A stretch of DNA of 64,000 nucleotides from Xestospongia muta (Eukaryota; Porifera; Demospongiae; Haplosclerida; Petrosiidae), in contig OY848917.1 of assembly GCA_963693285.1 (NCBI GenBank), positions 32,189,245 through 32,253,244 on the forward strand, read 5' to 3'. A model generated the notes under the pieces. That model was not told where the DNA came from. It saw only the letters and a program-made list of their open reading frames with translations, and did not search any database. Positions 15,072-25,135 of the stretch are shown piece by piece. Position 1 is the first letter of the stretch. Each line of letters begins with the position of its first letter. The translations under genes and the position numbers were made by a program.

Positions 15072-16406
15072 TTTGCCACATGGTCATCCATAATTGAATT
15101 TTCTACCATTTGCCACACCCATAATTGTAAAAAAATTGGCAAGAGATATTTTATGAGGAAGTTAAATTTATGAAATTCGCAAAAATATTTCAACGCGAAT
15201 GTTTCCTGATATAATGATAATGATATTCTACCTTTATCCAACTAGGCCATGCATTTTAAGTCAATGGATGTAATTATAATAATATTGTCTCATTTATTAC
15301 CATACATTTAAATATATATACAGTGTACATCTGTTTATTCTCTTTCATATGCTTATTAGGATGGAAAGACTGCACTGTATGTGGCTGCTGAGAAGAACAA
15401 TACCGATATTGCACTTCTTCTGATTGAGAGTGGCTGTTCTGTTGACATTAAGGATGAAGTAAGTTAATATAGGTCGTAGTACAGGTTAACAAAGCCACTT
15501 ACATAGTAGTTCATTTGTTTACATATCTGTACTTAAACAAGCTAGCCTCTCCTCAGCTAATTGGCAAATGTCTTTATTTTATCAACAAACTGATGGGTAT
15601 AGTAGGGTCTAGAAGCAAAGTAGGTCTATTGACCTATTGGAATATGTGGAATATAAGACAGTAGTCTTGTCTATAGACTATCACAGTAAATTAAAGTCTT
15701 GTATCTTGCCTCGATTATCTTATGACAAGAAATATTGGAATTACACACAAGTCTTGTTTCTTGTCAATTCTAACAATAGTAACTAGTGCCAGATGTCATG
15801 TGATAATAATGACATTCATATGATGAAATTGTATTTAGTCATTGCCACAATACTGGTGGACATGTCATTTCCTGTACCAAGAAAATTAATCAAAGATACC
15901 ATACTACATTTCACTATGGGGCACGGTTGTTTGGGACAAGGCTAACTAAACCTCAGCCAATCATTTTGACAACAGTAGGAGGGGCTACGTTATTTAACAT
16001 CTATCACTTTATATAATGAAACATAATTGGTGATAGACTTATTACATATGGTCAAAATCTATATGTAGTTGTCTTCTTTCTATATATCTTTGATTATCTA
16101 AATATTGAGAGGAAAACATTAGAAAAAATCACATCTTTTAGTCTCTAAGTTTATAGGATATTGTATTTACATGTATACTATATTCTATGTATTAAGTATT
16201 TACATCACATACATATATATCTTATCAATATGTAAAATGATATACATTAATCTACTATAGTAGCATCATTACTACATAATAGCAAATGATTGTCTTTGTA
16301 TTCTTAGGATGATGACACTGTTTTACACCATGCAGCTTGGCATAACAATGTTGACCTTATTGAGGCAATTATGAACCATACTGTTCAGATTGATGCTAAA
16401 AATGAT
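1984..16406 (+). CDS. Array of eight single-repeat ankyrin exons
   Basis: Each 99-nt exon starts directly after an AG acceptor and ends before GTGAGT or GTAAGT. Each reads 33 codons with the ankyrin pattern DGKTALYVAA at the start and IALLLIESG in the middle. Order: 1984, 2287, 7539, 8517 (copy 1) and 9551, 9837, 15360, 16308 (copy 2). Exons pair by position: 1984 with 9551, 2287 with 9837, 7539 with 15360, and 8517 with 16308. The 8517/16308 pair is a distinct type (DDT at the start, VDLI in the second helix, DAKN at the end). Because all introns are phase 0, any exon can be duplicated or skipped without changing frame. This favours repeat-number variation, as expected for a ligand-binding array. 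All eight are open with no stops, so they are probably still used. Confidence 0.85.
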
Positions 16407-19400
16407 GTGAGTATATATTTAAAACTACAATTATATTATGAACCTTTCCTTATACAAGATTGTATTTTTGACATGGATAGACAGTGTGTGACATTGTCCT
16501 AACATGGTTTGTTATACATATAAATATATATATATATATTTTCACTTTCATTATTTTGTGGTATTGTTGTATATGTCTTTTCTATAAAATAAAACTAACA
16601 TGTATTAACTGCTGATAAAAATGGCAACTATGAATTTAAATAGCTATTGCTGTGGACATTTCAAATATAGTGTGACTGATAAAGGCTCAAATTATATAAA
16701 GTTTCTGAAAGCAGAGAATCATCTTTGAGCTGAACCATAATTTCCTAAATTCCCTGGTGTTCTAACATGTTAAATATGTATACTATTATTCTTCCATTTA
16801 ATGCCTCAGTACTTATTTAATCACAACATCATTAAAGTAGGCATTTATTTATCTTCAAATTTCTCAACAATTATTTGATACATCACTGACAACACTCACA
16901 ACTAAATAGTAAAATACGATAACATTTCAGAAAATGAAAACTTGTTATGCCAAGCATGCTACTGACCCATACTAGGCATTTATTTCTATCAGGTGTTATT
17001 TACAACCACAATATTTGCACTTGATATTTATCTAATATAGGCATTTATTCAAAGTAGGCAGATAGAAAAGTAGTAACCTAATTTATCTATATATTTGTGG
17101 AATTTAATAAAATGGGATATAGTACTGTGCCACAAACTTGTTACCCTTTAATTCTAATATAAGCAGCTTTCCAATATAGATACACATCTAATCAATTCCA
17201 TTTTTATATGCTCTAAAAGCATGCTTTCTTTGGCTCTGTAACTGGTTTGTTATAAATTAGAACTAAATAGACTGGAATATTAGTGCATGTTTGTATTATG
17301 AATATTGAATTTAGTCCATTCATACTTTGTTTAAACTTGTAATAGAGAGTAATTGCATTTCAAACTTTACAAAGATACATTGGTACTGTAATGAAAAGCA
17401 CAGAGGTTAAGTTAAAGATAACAAAACAACAGATTGGAATCAACGGTTTACACAACATATATAGTTGTATATGTTAGTTAATTTGTGTTGTCTGTATCAC
17501 ACTTAGTTATAAAACAGTTTAAAAATAAAGAGCTCAAACATTGTTATAGCTAATACCACATGAAGCCACTTTGTCTTTATTCTAATCATATAAGTAGTAC
17601 TGCTATAATAAAGAGATCCTCTGGCCTTAAATTATTCTTCCTACTCATTAATATAACTTTGTAGCTTTAAAATTATTGTTAGATGTAATATAAATTACAC
17701 ATTATATCCTGTATTGATATCTATATTAAGTGCAATTAGCCTTGAACAGTAGAAATTAAAAAAAAATAAAAAAAAACAGTAGACAAATATCAATTGTTCT
17801 TGTAACCTACACATTTTTACAACACATGGAAATGTCATTCTAGAGATATCATATTGAAATGAAAAAAAATGGATCATATTATCATAAACAATGTGGTGCT
17901 TTAACTGCTTTAAAAGATGATCATTTTATTATTTGTACATATAATTAATGAAATATAAGAATGGCTTACTGGCTTATTATTTTCTACCTTTATCCAACTA
18001 GGCTATCTACTTTGAAGTCAATAGATGTAATTGTAATAATATTGTCTCATTTATTATCATCTGTCAATTAAGTGTAAAACTAACAGTACTGTAGAAGTTA
18101 ATGAATTCTTTTTCTCTTAGAGTGGAAACACACCACTTCATGATGCTTGTTCTAATGGTTCAGTTGATGCTATCAAGTTACTCATATCATCTGGGCAAGT
18201 GGATCCGATGTCCAAAAATAATGATGAACAAGCACCTATGGAACTTGTTCCTCGAGATCACAAGAATCGTTTTGAAATTTTAAAAACATTTGAGCCATTT
18301 CAGCAAAGTCATGCTGACTTCCCTGTGGAATCCTATGGTAAAGTCTTTATGTGTGGCAACACTACTGCAGGGAAAAGTTCTCTTACTGCTGTCATCATGG
18401 AACGAGCTAAGAAACCAGCTAATCACAAGTTTGATACATCCGAATGTGTCACAGTAGAACCACTAACAGCTGGTATTAATGCACATACCTTCACAAGCCA
18501 CGAAATTGGGAATGTCGTCCTCTACGACCTTGCTGGTCATAGGGAATATTACAGTAGTCATGCTGCTGTCCTAGAAAATCTCATGTTAAGCTCGCCTGCT
18601 GTTTTTTTGATCCTTTTCAAGCTTATTAATGCCATTGAGACGATGAGAAAAGAGTTATACTACTGGTTTAATTTCATTGAAAATGTCAGCAAAGGAATGA
18701 AAAGTTCAAAGCGATCACAAATTGTTCTCATTGGAAGTCGACTTGATGAACTGACTACTAGCTTGGATCCAATATCTGAAGTGGTGGATGAAGTTGTTGA
18801 GAAGGCCGCCTATTCACAAGAATTCTGTGGGTTTATATCAATGGAATGTCATCGTCCTGGAGGTAAAGGAGTCAAAGAGTTTATCGTTACATTGTCAAAG
18901 AGCTGTAAAGCTGTTCTCGATCGATCTGACAAAATCAGTTTTTATTGCCACGTCCAATACTCTTTTTTGCAGCTTCTTAAAAGAGTAGCTATTAGTTTGG
19001 AAGAGCTATGTGCTTTGTTAAGAGAGCGTAATGATCCTTCTCTTCCATCTGAAATGTCAGTGTTACTTGAATTCCTGACCACTTTAAGTGATAAGGGTCT
19101 TATCTTATTCCTTAGAAATGAAAATGGTCAAAGTTGGATAGTTATAAACAGAGCTGCTCTACTATCAGAAATCAATGGTGTCCTCTTTGCCCCAGCAGCA
19201 ATCAAACGTGTTTATCGAGATATGGCTAGTAATACTGGCATTGTACCTCTGTCAGCTCTCAAGGAAGCATTTCCTGATCACAATATTGATATGTTAGTTG
19301 GATTTCTTCAAAGTCTTCAATTTTGCCACATGATTGAATCAAGTGCACTCAATGATCTTGAAACTAACATATCAACATCAGTACCTCTGCCGTTAGATGA

Positions 19401-21109
19401 GGTCCTATTTTTTCCAGCACTCATCAGTGCTAAACCTCCTACTGATATCAAAATAGAGAATGGGTTAGGATGGTGTCTGTGGTGTCCTAATCCCAATGAA
19501 TTCCTGTCTACACGATTTCTTCACATCCTCCTACTTTGCCTTGCCTATTTTTATTGCCTTCCTACTCGAATAACACCTGGTAAAGTTAACGTAACTAATC
19601 CTGTTGTACAGAAGTTAGCTCGTCGTTGTATAGTATGGACTAATGGTATATATTGGAAGAACAAATTTGAGATTGTAGTTGAAGTATCTGAACACAATCG
19701 TTGTGTTACAGTACTTACGTCAAACAAGGAAATGGATGAAAGTCGCCAAGTTTTTAACTCAGTGATAAAGAAAGTCCTGAGTCTTAAGAAGCAGTTTTGT
19801 TCATGTACAAGTTATGAATATATGATTGCTCCAGATCAGGTATCTACTGCTCATACGCTTGAAGTCTGTAAACGCACGCTCTATTTAATGGAAGATGTTG
19901 CTGTCTCTGTTCTTACTAAAGCTGATATTATGGATATGGATGGCGCTGCACTTGGTGTCAACGAGATTGTAGGAACTAAAGATCCATTCCTTCACATTGC
20001 TCCTTTGGTATTAAAAGCACTGTTCAATACAAGTAATGCTGAGTTACCAGTTCAAGACGATTACCTTCGACATATTCAAGATGTCTGTGGTGACACATTT
20101 TTATCATCTGTCGAACATACTCACATCGCTATAAAGGAGCAATGTAACAGTTTGAGTGTCTTTGCTGGACGTAATCCTTTTGTAAGTGAATGTATTATTA
20201 TTTATTTACTTTTAATGTACATGTAACAATGTACTTGTGGTTTTTATTTTGAACATCATCTTATTGTATTGTATATCTATATCATGTACAGGATCTTGCC
20301 TCACCTTCATTAACTAAAGATGACATTGATCATGCCTCTAAATCACTTGTTAAGAAGACATGCCAAGGTTTTTAAATTTGTTTGCTTATGTTTTACTTCT
20401 GTGTTTTTTTCCTAGGCTCTCCTAAAGCAGGAGAAGCTGTTAACTCAAGTACTCCATTTTCAAGTAATCAATTATGAATAGTTAATTGTTATTAGTCACA
20501 TTCTCATTTCTCATATAATATAGGGACATCAAATGATACTACTGATTCATCTTGTTTTAATACAGCAGTAGAAAGTATATTAGGTAAGACTACTAATCTT
20601 TATTGTATAGCAGTTCAAGTATACACAGAGTTATATGATACAATTTCAGACTGCCGTTCATTACAATATATCGTATTGTTATAGGCACACCCTCTAAGGC
20701 TAAAGTAGCTAATATTATATCCCTTAGTATATTACTGTGTCTTACTGTTGAAGTCATGTTATTGTTAACAACATCACATTATAGTAATGATGTATTTTTA
20801 TCTTCAGACAAAGAACCTAAAAAAGTTCATTGTCAACGTGTCCTTGGTCCTATTGAACATAAATGGAGAGAGATTGGAGAAGCCTTGGAAATACCTGATG
20901 GAAGAATTCAATCTATTGACCATGATGCTCGTTATAACGACACTCGCAAGCTTTCTGAAGTCTTACAAACCTGGATTGATACACAAACATCTGATGTAAC
21001 CTGGAGGAATCTTATTGATGTCATCACAGAATATCCTGTCAATGAACCACTTCTAGCCAAGACTATACCAGACTTCTTATCAAATCCAAAGATATCTTCT
21101 AAGTATTGA
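1984..21109 (+). CDS. Ankyrin-repeat / ROC-COR GTPase / death-domain protein (3' part of gene; 5' end left of window)
   Basis: A spliced model with consistent phases: 1984-2082, 2287-2385, 7539-7637, 8517-8615, 9551-9649, 9837-9935, 15360-15458, 16308-16406, 18121-20181, 20292-20367, 20416-20463, 20524-20583 and 20808-21109, with TGA at 21107-21109. It gives 1112 visible residues. The first eight exons are each 99 nt, phase 0-0, and encode one ankyrin repeat. The large exon gives a ninth repeat, a ROC GTPase and a COR region; the last exon is a death domain. In known animal ROCO proteins the ROC-COR pair is a GTP-regulated dimerising switch, ankyrin repeats bind ligands, and death domains recruit signalling adaptors, so a cytoplasmic stress or immune-type scaffold is inferred. 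There is no initiator exon in the window, so transcription must start upstream. The small exons 20292-20583 encode a Ser/Thr-rich linker and are the least certain part. Confidence 0.85.
2572..3128. repeat. Duplicated intron block, copy 1
   Basis: This ~560-bp block recurs at about 10132-10680 and, without the downstream element, at about 17466-17960. It contains a 72-bp perfect palindrome. It lies between ankyrin exons and marks homologous introns of the duplicated units. Confidence 0.7.
2798..2869. repeat. Perfect 72-bp palindrome, copy 1
   Basis: 36-nt arms with no spacer are centred at 2833/2834 on CCTGTATT/AATACAGG. Every base pairs across the centre; symmetry breaks at 2797/2870. The same palindrome is at 10354-10425. 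At 17689 only the left arm is present. Confidence 0.9.
3330..4495 (+). pseudogene. LINE copy A ORF1: PHD finger plus RNA-binding-like region
   Basis: The frame shows Cys/His pairs of a PHD finger (CPMC, ILCNDPCNKWLHQQC, FYCFHC) with a premature TAG after DKKKG, then a second open part (3774-4388) with RKFNLLFQGIPE, HLGKY and RPRPLSVKF. That order matches CR1-type ORF1 proteins with a C-terminal RNA-binding fold. ORF1 proteins coat LINE RNA. It is disrupted by stops near 3557 and 3776. Confidence 0.65.
4515..6990 (+). pseudogene. LINE copy A ORF2: endonuclease and reverse transcriptase, disrupted
   Basis: Fragments in successive frames give an APE-type endonuclease (AVTETWL, SDFNCPDINW, FSDHFTITF) and a reverse transcriptase (LKATGIDDIGPKLL, NYRPISLLSSV, QGSILGPLLF, and the catalytic motif LLYADDTKCY). 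The C-terminal tail has VPRLWNKLSG. In living copies this protein nicks target DNA and copies the RNA there. At least four frame breaks and stops make this copy inactive, although the YADD box is intact. Confidence 0.75.
8682..9200 (+). pseudogene. Decayed hAT-type (DUF4371) relic, copy 2, internally deleted
   Basis: It matches 166-930 of the first segment but lacks an internal stretch: WPMK is followed almost directly by TLKEDFQKC-like sequence near 9015-9045. YQSKTVQNEMIEI and the following lysine-rich stretch remain. It joins directly to the block homologous to 1632-1850, so the minus-strand LINE piece seen in copy 1 is missing. Confidence 0.6.
10132..10681. repeat. Duplicated intron block, copy 2
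   Basis: Near-identical to 2572-3128, including the 72-bp palindrome at 10354-10425. It leads into the second nested LINE. Confidence 0.7.
10354..10425. repeat. Perfect 72-bp palindrome, copy 2
   Basis: Same palindrome as 2798-2869, centred at 10389/10390. Confidence 0.88.
10902..12045 (+). pseudogene. LINE copy B ORF1: PHD finger and RNA-binding-like region
   Basis: Same product as copy A ORF1 with the shared TAG after DKKKG (near 11107). The later part (11692-12045) is open and ends near ASSSHV. The shared stop shows the element was already defective before duplication. Confidence 0.6.
12106..14690 (+). pseudogene. LINE copy B ORF2: endonuclease and reverse transcriptase, disrupted
   Basis: Endonuclease fragments AVTETWL, SDFNCPDINW and FSDHF, and RT fragments NYRPISLLSSV and QGSILRPLLF. 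The catalytic box reads FANDTKCY, with the first Asp of YADD replaced by Asn. Several frameshifts and stops are present (for example near 12816 and 13813). Inactive. Confidence 0.7.
15004..15070. repeat. (TAA)n microsatellite at LINE copy B 3' end
   Basis: About 22 tandem TAA units. Long asparagine or isoleucine runs predicted here on either strand are artefacts of this repeat. Confidence 0.95.
16407..18120. other. Intron before the large ROC exon; contains third, LINE-free copy of the intron block
   Basis: 17466-17960 matches 2572-3128 and 10132-10680 but carries only the left half of the palindrome (17689-17722) and no MITE/LINE. 17980-18060 matches sequence just upstream of ankyrin exons 7539 and 15360. 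The first part (16407-17460) shows nothing recognisable apart from an AT-rich tract near 16520. Confidence 0.6.
18121..20181 (+). CDS. Large exon: last ankyrin repeat, ROC GTPase, COR region
   Basis: The exon follows an acceptor TTCTCTTAG and ends at a strong donor GTAAGT (20182). It is 687 codons, phase 0 at both ends. Exon residues 1-33 are an ankyrin repeat (NTPLHDA). The ROC domain starts near residue 70: G1/P-loop GNTTAGKSS near 79-87, G3 DLAGH near 136-140, and a ROCO-type G4 GSRLD near 205-209. Residues about 250-480 fit a COR winged-helix region; beyond that the family assignment is weaker. GTP binding and hydrolysis are expected from the family. The GTG at 18199 is an internal valine, not a start: the frame is open back to the acceptor at 18121. 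Confidence 0.85.
20808..21109 (+). CDS. Terminal death-domain exon
   Basis: The acceptor TTTTTATCTTCAG at 20807 joins in phase 1 to the donor at 20583, giving LDKEPKKV at the junction. The exon encodes about 100 residues with death-domain features: W near the start of helix 2 (HKWREIGEALEIP), a central R.NDTRKL stretch, a WID motif, and TWRNLIDVI for the later helices. Death domains pair with other death-fold domains; in this gene the domain would be the output of the ROC-COR switch. An uninterrupted reading from the acceptor at 20684 is also open, but it inserts a hydrophobic stretch atypical of this linker, so the direct 20583-20808 join is preferred. Confidence 0.8.
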
Positions 21110-21174
21110 ACATTTTGTATTTTTTGATTTTTGTCCTTTCATTTGGTGCTTGTGTGTAGTTAACATTGTTTGAT

Positions 21175-21190
21175 AATAAAAGTGAATAAA
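21175..21190 (+). terminator. Poly(A) signals of the ankyrin/ROC/death-domain gene
   Basis: Two AATAAA hexamers lie at 21175-21180 and 21185-21190, 66-80 nt after the stop codon at 21109. The position fits a 3' cleavage signal for the + strand gene. Confidence 0.6.
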
Positions 21191-21750
21191 AAGAAAACAT
21201 ATTCATGTACTATTGTTGTACATGTATATTAATGAGATATGTACATTAACTCTATAAATATTATCAGTGGAGAGGACAAGGGGATAGGAGATCACTAGAA
21301 TAAAACACAACAATACTGTATCATTATCTCTTCATTATAGATTAATTATAGGTCAAATGTTCTTACATGTTGGGTATCAAGGATAGTTCCAACTATACTG
21401 TACATTTACAGATGCAGGGTAGGGCACTATAGCTAGCACCTATCATGGCAATGAAAGGTGACATATATAGCTATGTTAAAGTTGACAGTAAAAGTTAATT
21501 ATATGTCACATTTTTGTCATATTTCCTTCAATCATTGAAATGATATTGCATTAAACCATCACTGTTATATAAAATGAAATATACATTTCTATAATAAATG
21601 TGTTTTTAAGCATGTTTAAATCCATCTGGGAATATCATCTAGTCGATTTCGAGATTAGAAAGGCCCTCAGACTCTCTTTAGAAGTTGCCTCTTAGCTTGT
21701 GATGATCATACTATGACAAAATGAATGTGCTGAACAACATTAAATTTTGA
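21191..21750. other. Intergenic, nothing recognised
   Basis: AT-rich sequence after the poly(A) signals. No coding signal is seen on either strand. Confidence 0.5.
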
Positions 21751-22587
21751 CTAACCAGAGATATTATCAGTCAGAAATACTGGATTCAGTGCTTTCAGTT
21801 CTTTCAATAAAGTATCAAGAACTCTCATTTTCAATACTAGGTATGTTTTGCTAATGCATAGGCAAAAATAAGAAGTAAAACACAAAAAACAAATATTAAA
21901 ACTAACCCATTCCCTATCTGGAAACCAGTGAAGGACTCATTCTCACTCTAAAGAACGTTATGTACTCGTCTTGTCTCTCACTGTGGTAGTGAAGTGATAA
22001 ATCAAGAACATAGAAACTTTGTAACTTACGCTAACTGTATTGGATATTTATCTGGCCATACTGTTTTCTTCCCGGTATTACAACTGGATTCAATGGCTTA
22101 TACCTTTTCTTTCATACTGCCAATTACAGACTCTTCAGACATACATTGGGGTCAGGTGTACATGGAGTACATGGACTACTAAAAGAATTTACACTTAGGC
22201 CTACACAAAAACGATAAGTTTAAATAATAAATGTAAGCACAACTAGTCAATATTTATGTAACACAATACTCAACAAAGTCTGTACTTTCTACTGTACAAA
22301 TTCTAACAAAATGTCTAACAATAATACTAACTGGATAACGTACCTTCAGTGGAAACTTGTGAAGGTAAAAGTGTTAATGTTGGTGTAGTTGATGATAGGT
22401 AAGACTTTAGAACTGGCTCTGTTGATTTTGTAAGTTTTTTGAATTTATAACTATTGCTAGGTTGCTTATTTCTTCTATTGCGATTGACAGGTGGTTTTTT
22501 CTCCAGACTTTGGATACGGGTAACGCTGTCTCTTCTGGCATTTGTCCGTACCTTTTTTGAATCTTCCTCAGAGCAAGAGATACAACT
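21751..22587 (-). CDS. Possible two-exon minus-strand gene fragment, unknown family
   Basis: Exon 22587-22344 reads a basic, Ser/Thr-rich stretch (SCSEEDSKK, RRDSVTRIQ, PPVNRNRRNK, YKFKKLTKS) and ends at a good donor, G/GTACGT, in phase 1. It joins in phase to 21836-21751, which reads MRVLDTLLKELKALNPVF and stops at TAG. The block is richer in CG than its surroundings. A start codon was not found; an upstream exon beginning MSSFLNLKW near 22640 has a usable donor, but its phase does not match this frame. It could equally be a remnant of a transposon accessory ORF, given the CACTA relic next door. Function unknown. Confidence 0.3.
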
Positions 22588-22841
22588 AGTTTATAAAAGT
22601 GTACATTTTACCGTTCCATTTCAGGTTCAAAAAAGAAGACATGTCAATATAGGAACGCAGACTCGTTAGAACTTTAGCTGTCTTTACAATTCACACTACG
22701 ATTGAAGCGTATGCTCAACGTTTGTGGGTGGAGTAAGTAGGCGTTCCTTTACATTCCTGAGAATACTATTGATGAATTGGTTAAGTTTATGTCAAAAGTA
22801 TTCAGCAAAGTATTCAACATTCAACTCACATTTTAACAAGT

Positions 22842-23870
22842 TTGCAAATCTCATTGTATTTGGCTAAAAAAAGTAACTGTTCACTATTAGAAGTCAAACC
22901 TTTCATTTATTTTGTTTCTCCAGAATGCCTTACTATTCATGAACATGTCTCATGTTCACTTTCACAATGGAACTGCAAGTGCTTAAACAATCAATTTCCT
23001 AACCATTCTGTAAAGACATTTTGTCAACCATGTTTTTCTGCTTTGTTGAAGTCTGTTTGTTTTTCTTCTGCAAGTGTATTTACTACCCATTAAAAGTTTA
23101 CTGCTATTACCCTTTGAAAATGTATATACAGCAAATGGTTCTATGTCCTGGTTTTATCGACTTATGTAGACAGTTGAAATACAAACTTAACTGATGTTTA
23201 TGATGAAGAAATTTGAAAAACTCATATGAACATCAGATACAAAATCTCATTGAACACAATTGCACTAATGCTGAATGTGGATTGATTTAAGCATCTCACA
23301 TACTCAGTTGGGATGATATACCTAACAATTATAAACTTATCACATATGTCTCGCTTTAAAAAGGAGAATGTCTTAACAGTGGGAATATTACCTAGACCTC
23401 GACTCATGAGCCAAACCTTCATATGAACACCTTTTTAGATACACTTATATCTGAGCTCATTCAACTACAAAATGGCATAATAATGATTGTGTTTTCATCA
23501 ACTTCAACATATGAAATTCCTATTAGATGCTCTTACACATTGGGATGTAGCAATCTTTGGATCATTTCCTACTCCTTTGTATACCCAATTAGAACACAAC
23601 AGTAGCTTTCTTCCTGTATCACTTTGGTCCTGTTTCTTTCAGTGTTATAGATGAGGTTTCAAACTTGACAATAACTATTTGTTTATGGTATCTCCCCCAT
23701 CGACAATTTGGTAGGATAAGTAAGCCTGTGCAATTCTGGTGTGCTGATAAATTTGAACATCCAAGTTATTATAGTTTTGTTCCTATATGCTTAATAAAGC
23801 AGCTTTGTTCATATTCAAAAATCTCCATCCATAAGGATGGTTGTTATAGAGTGAAAAAATCTTTGTTCTC
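22842..23870 (+). pseudogene. CACTA/EnSpm-type transposase relic
   Basis: A broken + strand reading at about 23241-23470 gives YSVGMIYLTIINL, SRFKKENVLTVGILP and, after a stop and shift, NTFLDTLISELIQLQNG. That is the order of a conserved block in TNP2-like CACTA transposases as I remember it. A Cys-rich open stretch at 22842-23093 and fragments at 23560-23870 may be further parts but are not recognisable alone. Multiple stops and frameshifts; inactive. Confidence 0.45.
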
Positions 23871-23879
23871 TTAACAAAT

Positions 23880-25128
23880 AATGTATTTTTCACACTTGCA
23901 CTCAGACAAAGTTTCATGTATTATTACTATTGACCCAAGTTAGCGTGAATTTGTGTACTAAATTAAATTCAATAATATTTATACCTCATTCTATATGTTA
24001 ACCAAATGTGACCTATCTATCCTACATCTACTAATAGGTGACAAATTTGACACATTATAGGTAACAAATTATTTCAGATATCATTAGCTGACCAAAATGT
24101 GGCATATACTGTATCAGGACAACTACAGTAAATCTTGAGGATACCTCAGGCTCAACTATCCTGTACATTTCCAATAAGCCAAATTTTCAGGATAGTTAGC
24201 TTTTTGTCTAGTGAGAGCAAGTATCTCTCCCCAATCATTGTAAGTGAAGGACACAAATGTTCTTATGTTGGAGTATACTACTGTAATTTATTTACTATAC
24301 CAACCATTACTAAATGATAACTATTAAAAGTAAGTAGAAATTTTGGGAGCTCTTTTAATAACTGAGTATTAAGACTTTTATATGTGTTGTCACAAATACA
24401 AACAGTATTATTAAAGGAGAAATGGTATATATCTAGTGTATTTTCAAGTCTAATATATTAAAATTTACAAAAAATATACTCTATCCTCATTGATAATGTG
24501 TTATGTTTTTGTAAATCAAATTAATAATATTTAAGCCAATTAAAACTCAAATATACAAGCAACATAAAATTAAGTCAATACATGTTAAATATAGCAAATG
24601 AATGTAAGGATGATAAAGTCAAAATATACAGAATAATGAAGCTATGGTATATTTATGTACAAGTCCATAAAAAATACCTACATTTCTAGCATAATTATGA
24701 AGATAATACTTGGCTACAACTATAATAGTGGATATAAGGATGGATATAACAATACCAAAAATACAGAAACGTGGTAGCATTGCCATTTATTGTATTTATA
24801 TCACATTTACTTGTCTTTTTTATTGATTTAATATAACATTATTAAAACTGAATGACAAATCAAATGTTTTAAATTTTAAATTTTTAAAGATATTTTGAGT
24901 TATTTAGTTAATCATAAAGTCCCAGTTTATCATTTTAAATCATATAAGATACAGATAATACAACAGTGAGTGATTATTTTACTTTAAGGAAACACTACAT
25001 GGTAATAATTTCAGAATACATGGTACAAAAGCCATGGAAATTTGTATGGACAACGTTGGTATATTATTTTAAATACTCCATTCAAAAACGAAAAAAAAAC
25101 TAAAACGAAAGCTACTAAACAAATATCT
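23880..25128. other. AT-rich intergenic sequence, nothing recognised
   Basis: No convincing ORF, RNA gene or repeat was seen up to the left target duplication of the next element. Confidence 0.5.
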
Positions 25129-25134
25129 ATTTGC
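25129..25134. repeat. Left target-site duplication ATTTGC
   Basis: A 6-bp direct repeat, identical to 33349-33354, directly outside the inverted arms. Confidence 0.8.
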
Positions 25135-25135
25135 C

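Larger units (their letters stand above)
10830..15072 (+). mobile_element. CR1/L2-like non-LTR retrotransposon, copy B
   Basis: Same layout as copy A but with a longer (TAA)n tail (15004-15070). ORF2 is broken at different places from copy A, so the two decayed partly after duplication. Unlike copy A it keeps about 240 bp around 14170-14330 within the RT-to-tail region, so copy A has a deletion there. The tail length difference is microsatellite drift. Confidence 0.8.
10682..15211 (+). mobile_element. Inverted-repeat element hosting a nested LINE, copy B
   Basis: The left end ATCAGGAAAC (10683) and the right end GTTTCCTGATA (15201-15211) match copy A. One change near the left tip (CATCAGG for TATCAGG) slightly weakens the inverted repeat. 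Confidence 0.6.

Noticed and set aside
14915..15241. Open frames with long Asn or Ile runs on both strands
   Set aside because: They are translations of the (TAA)n tail of LINE copy B.
18101..18988. Short alternative frames over the ROC exon
   Set aside because: Shadows of the 687-codon in-frame exon with G1, G3 and G4 motifs.
20684..20807. Reading the death-domain exon continuously from 20684 with a hydrophobic segment
   Set aside because: A phase-1 join of 20583 to the acceptor at 20807 is cleaner and avoids the odd hydrophobic stretch; not fully excluded.
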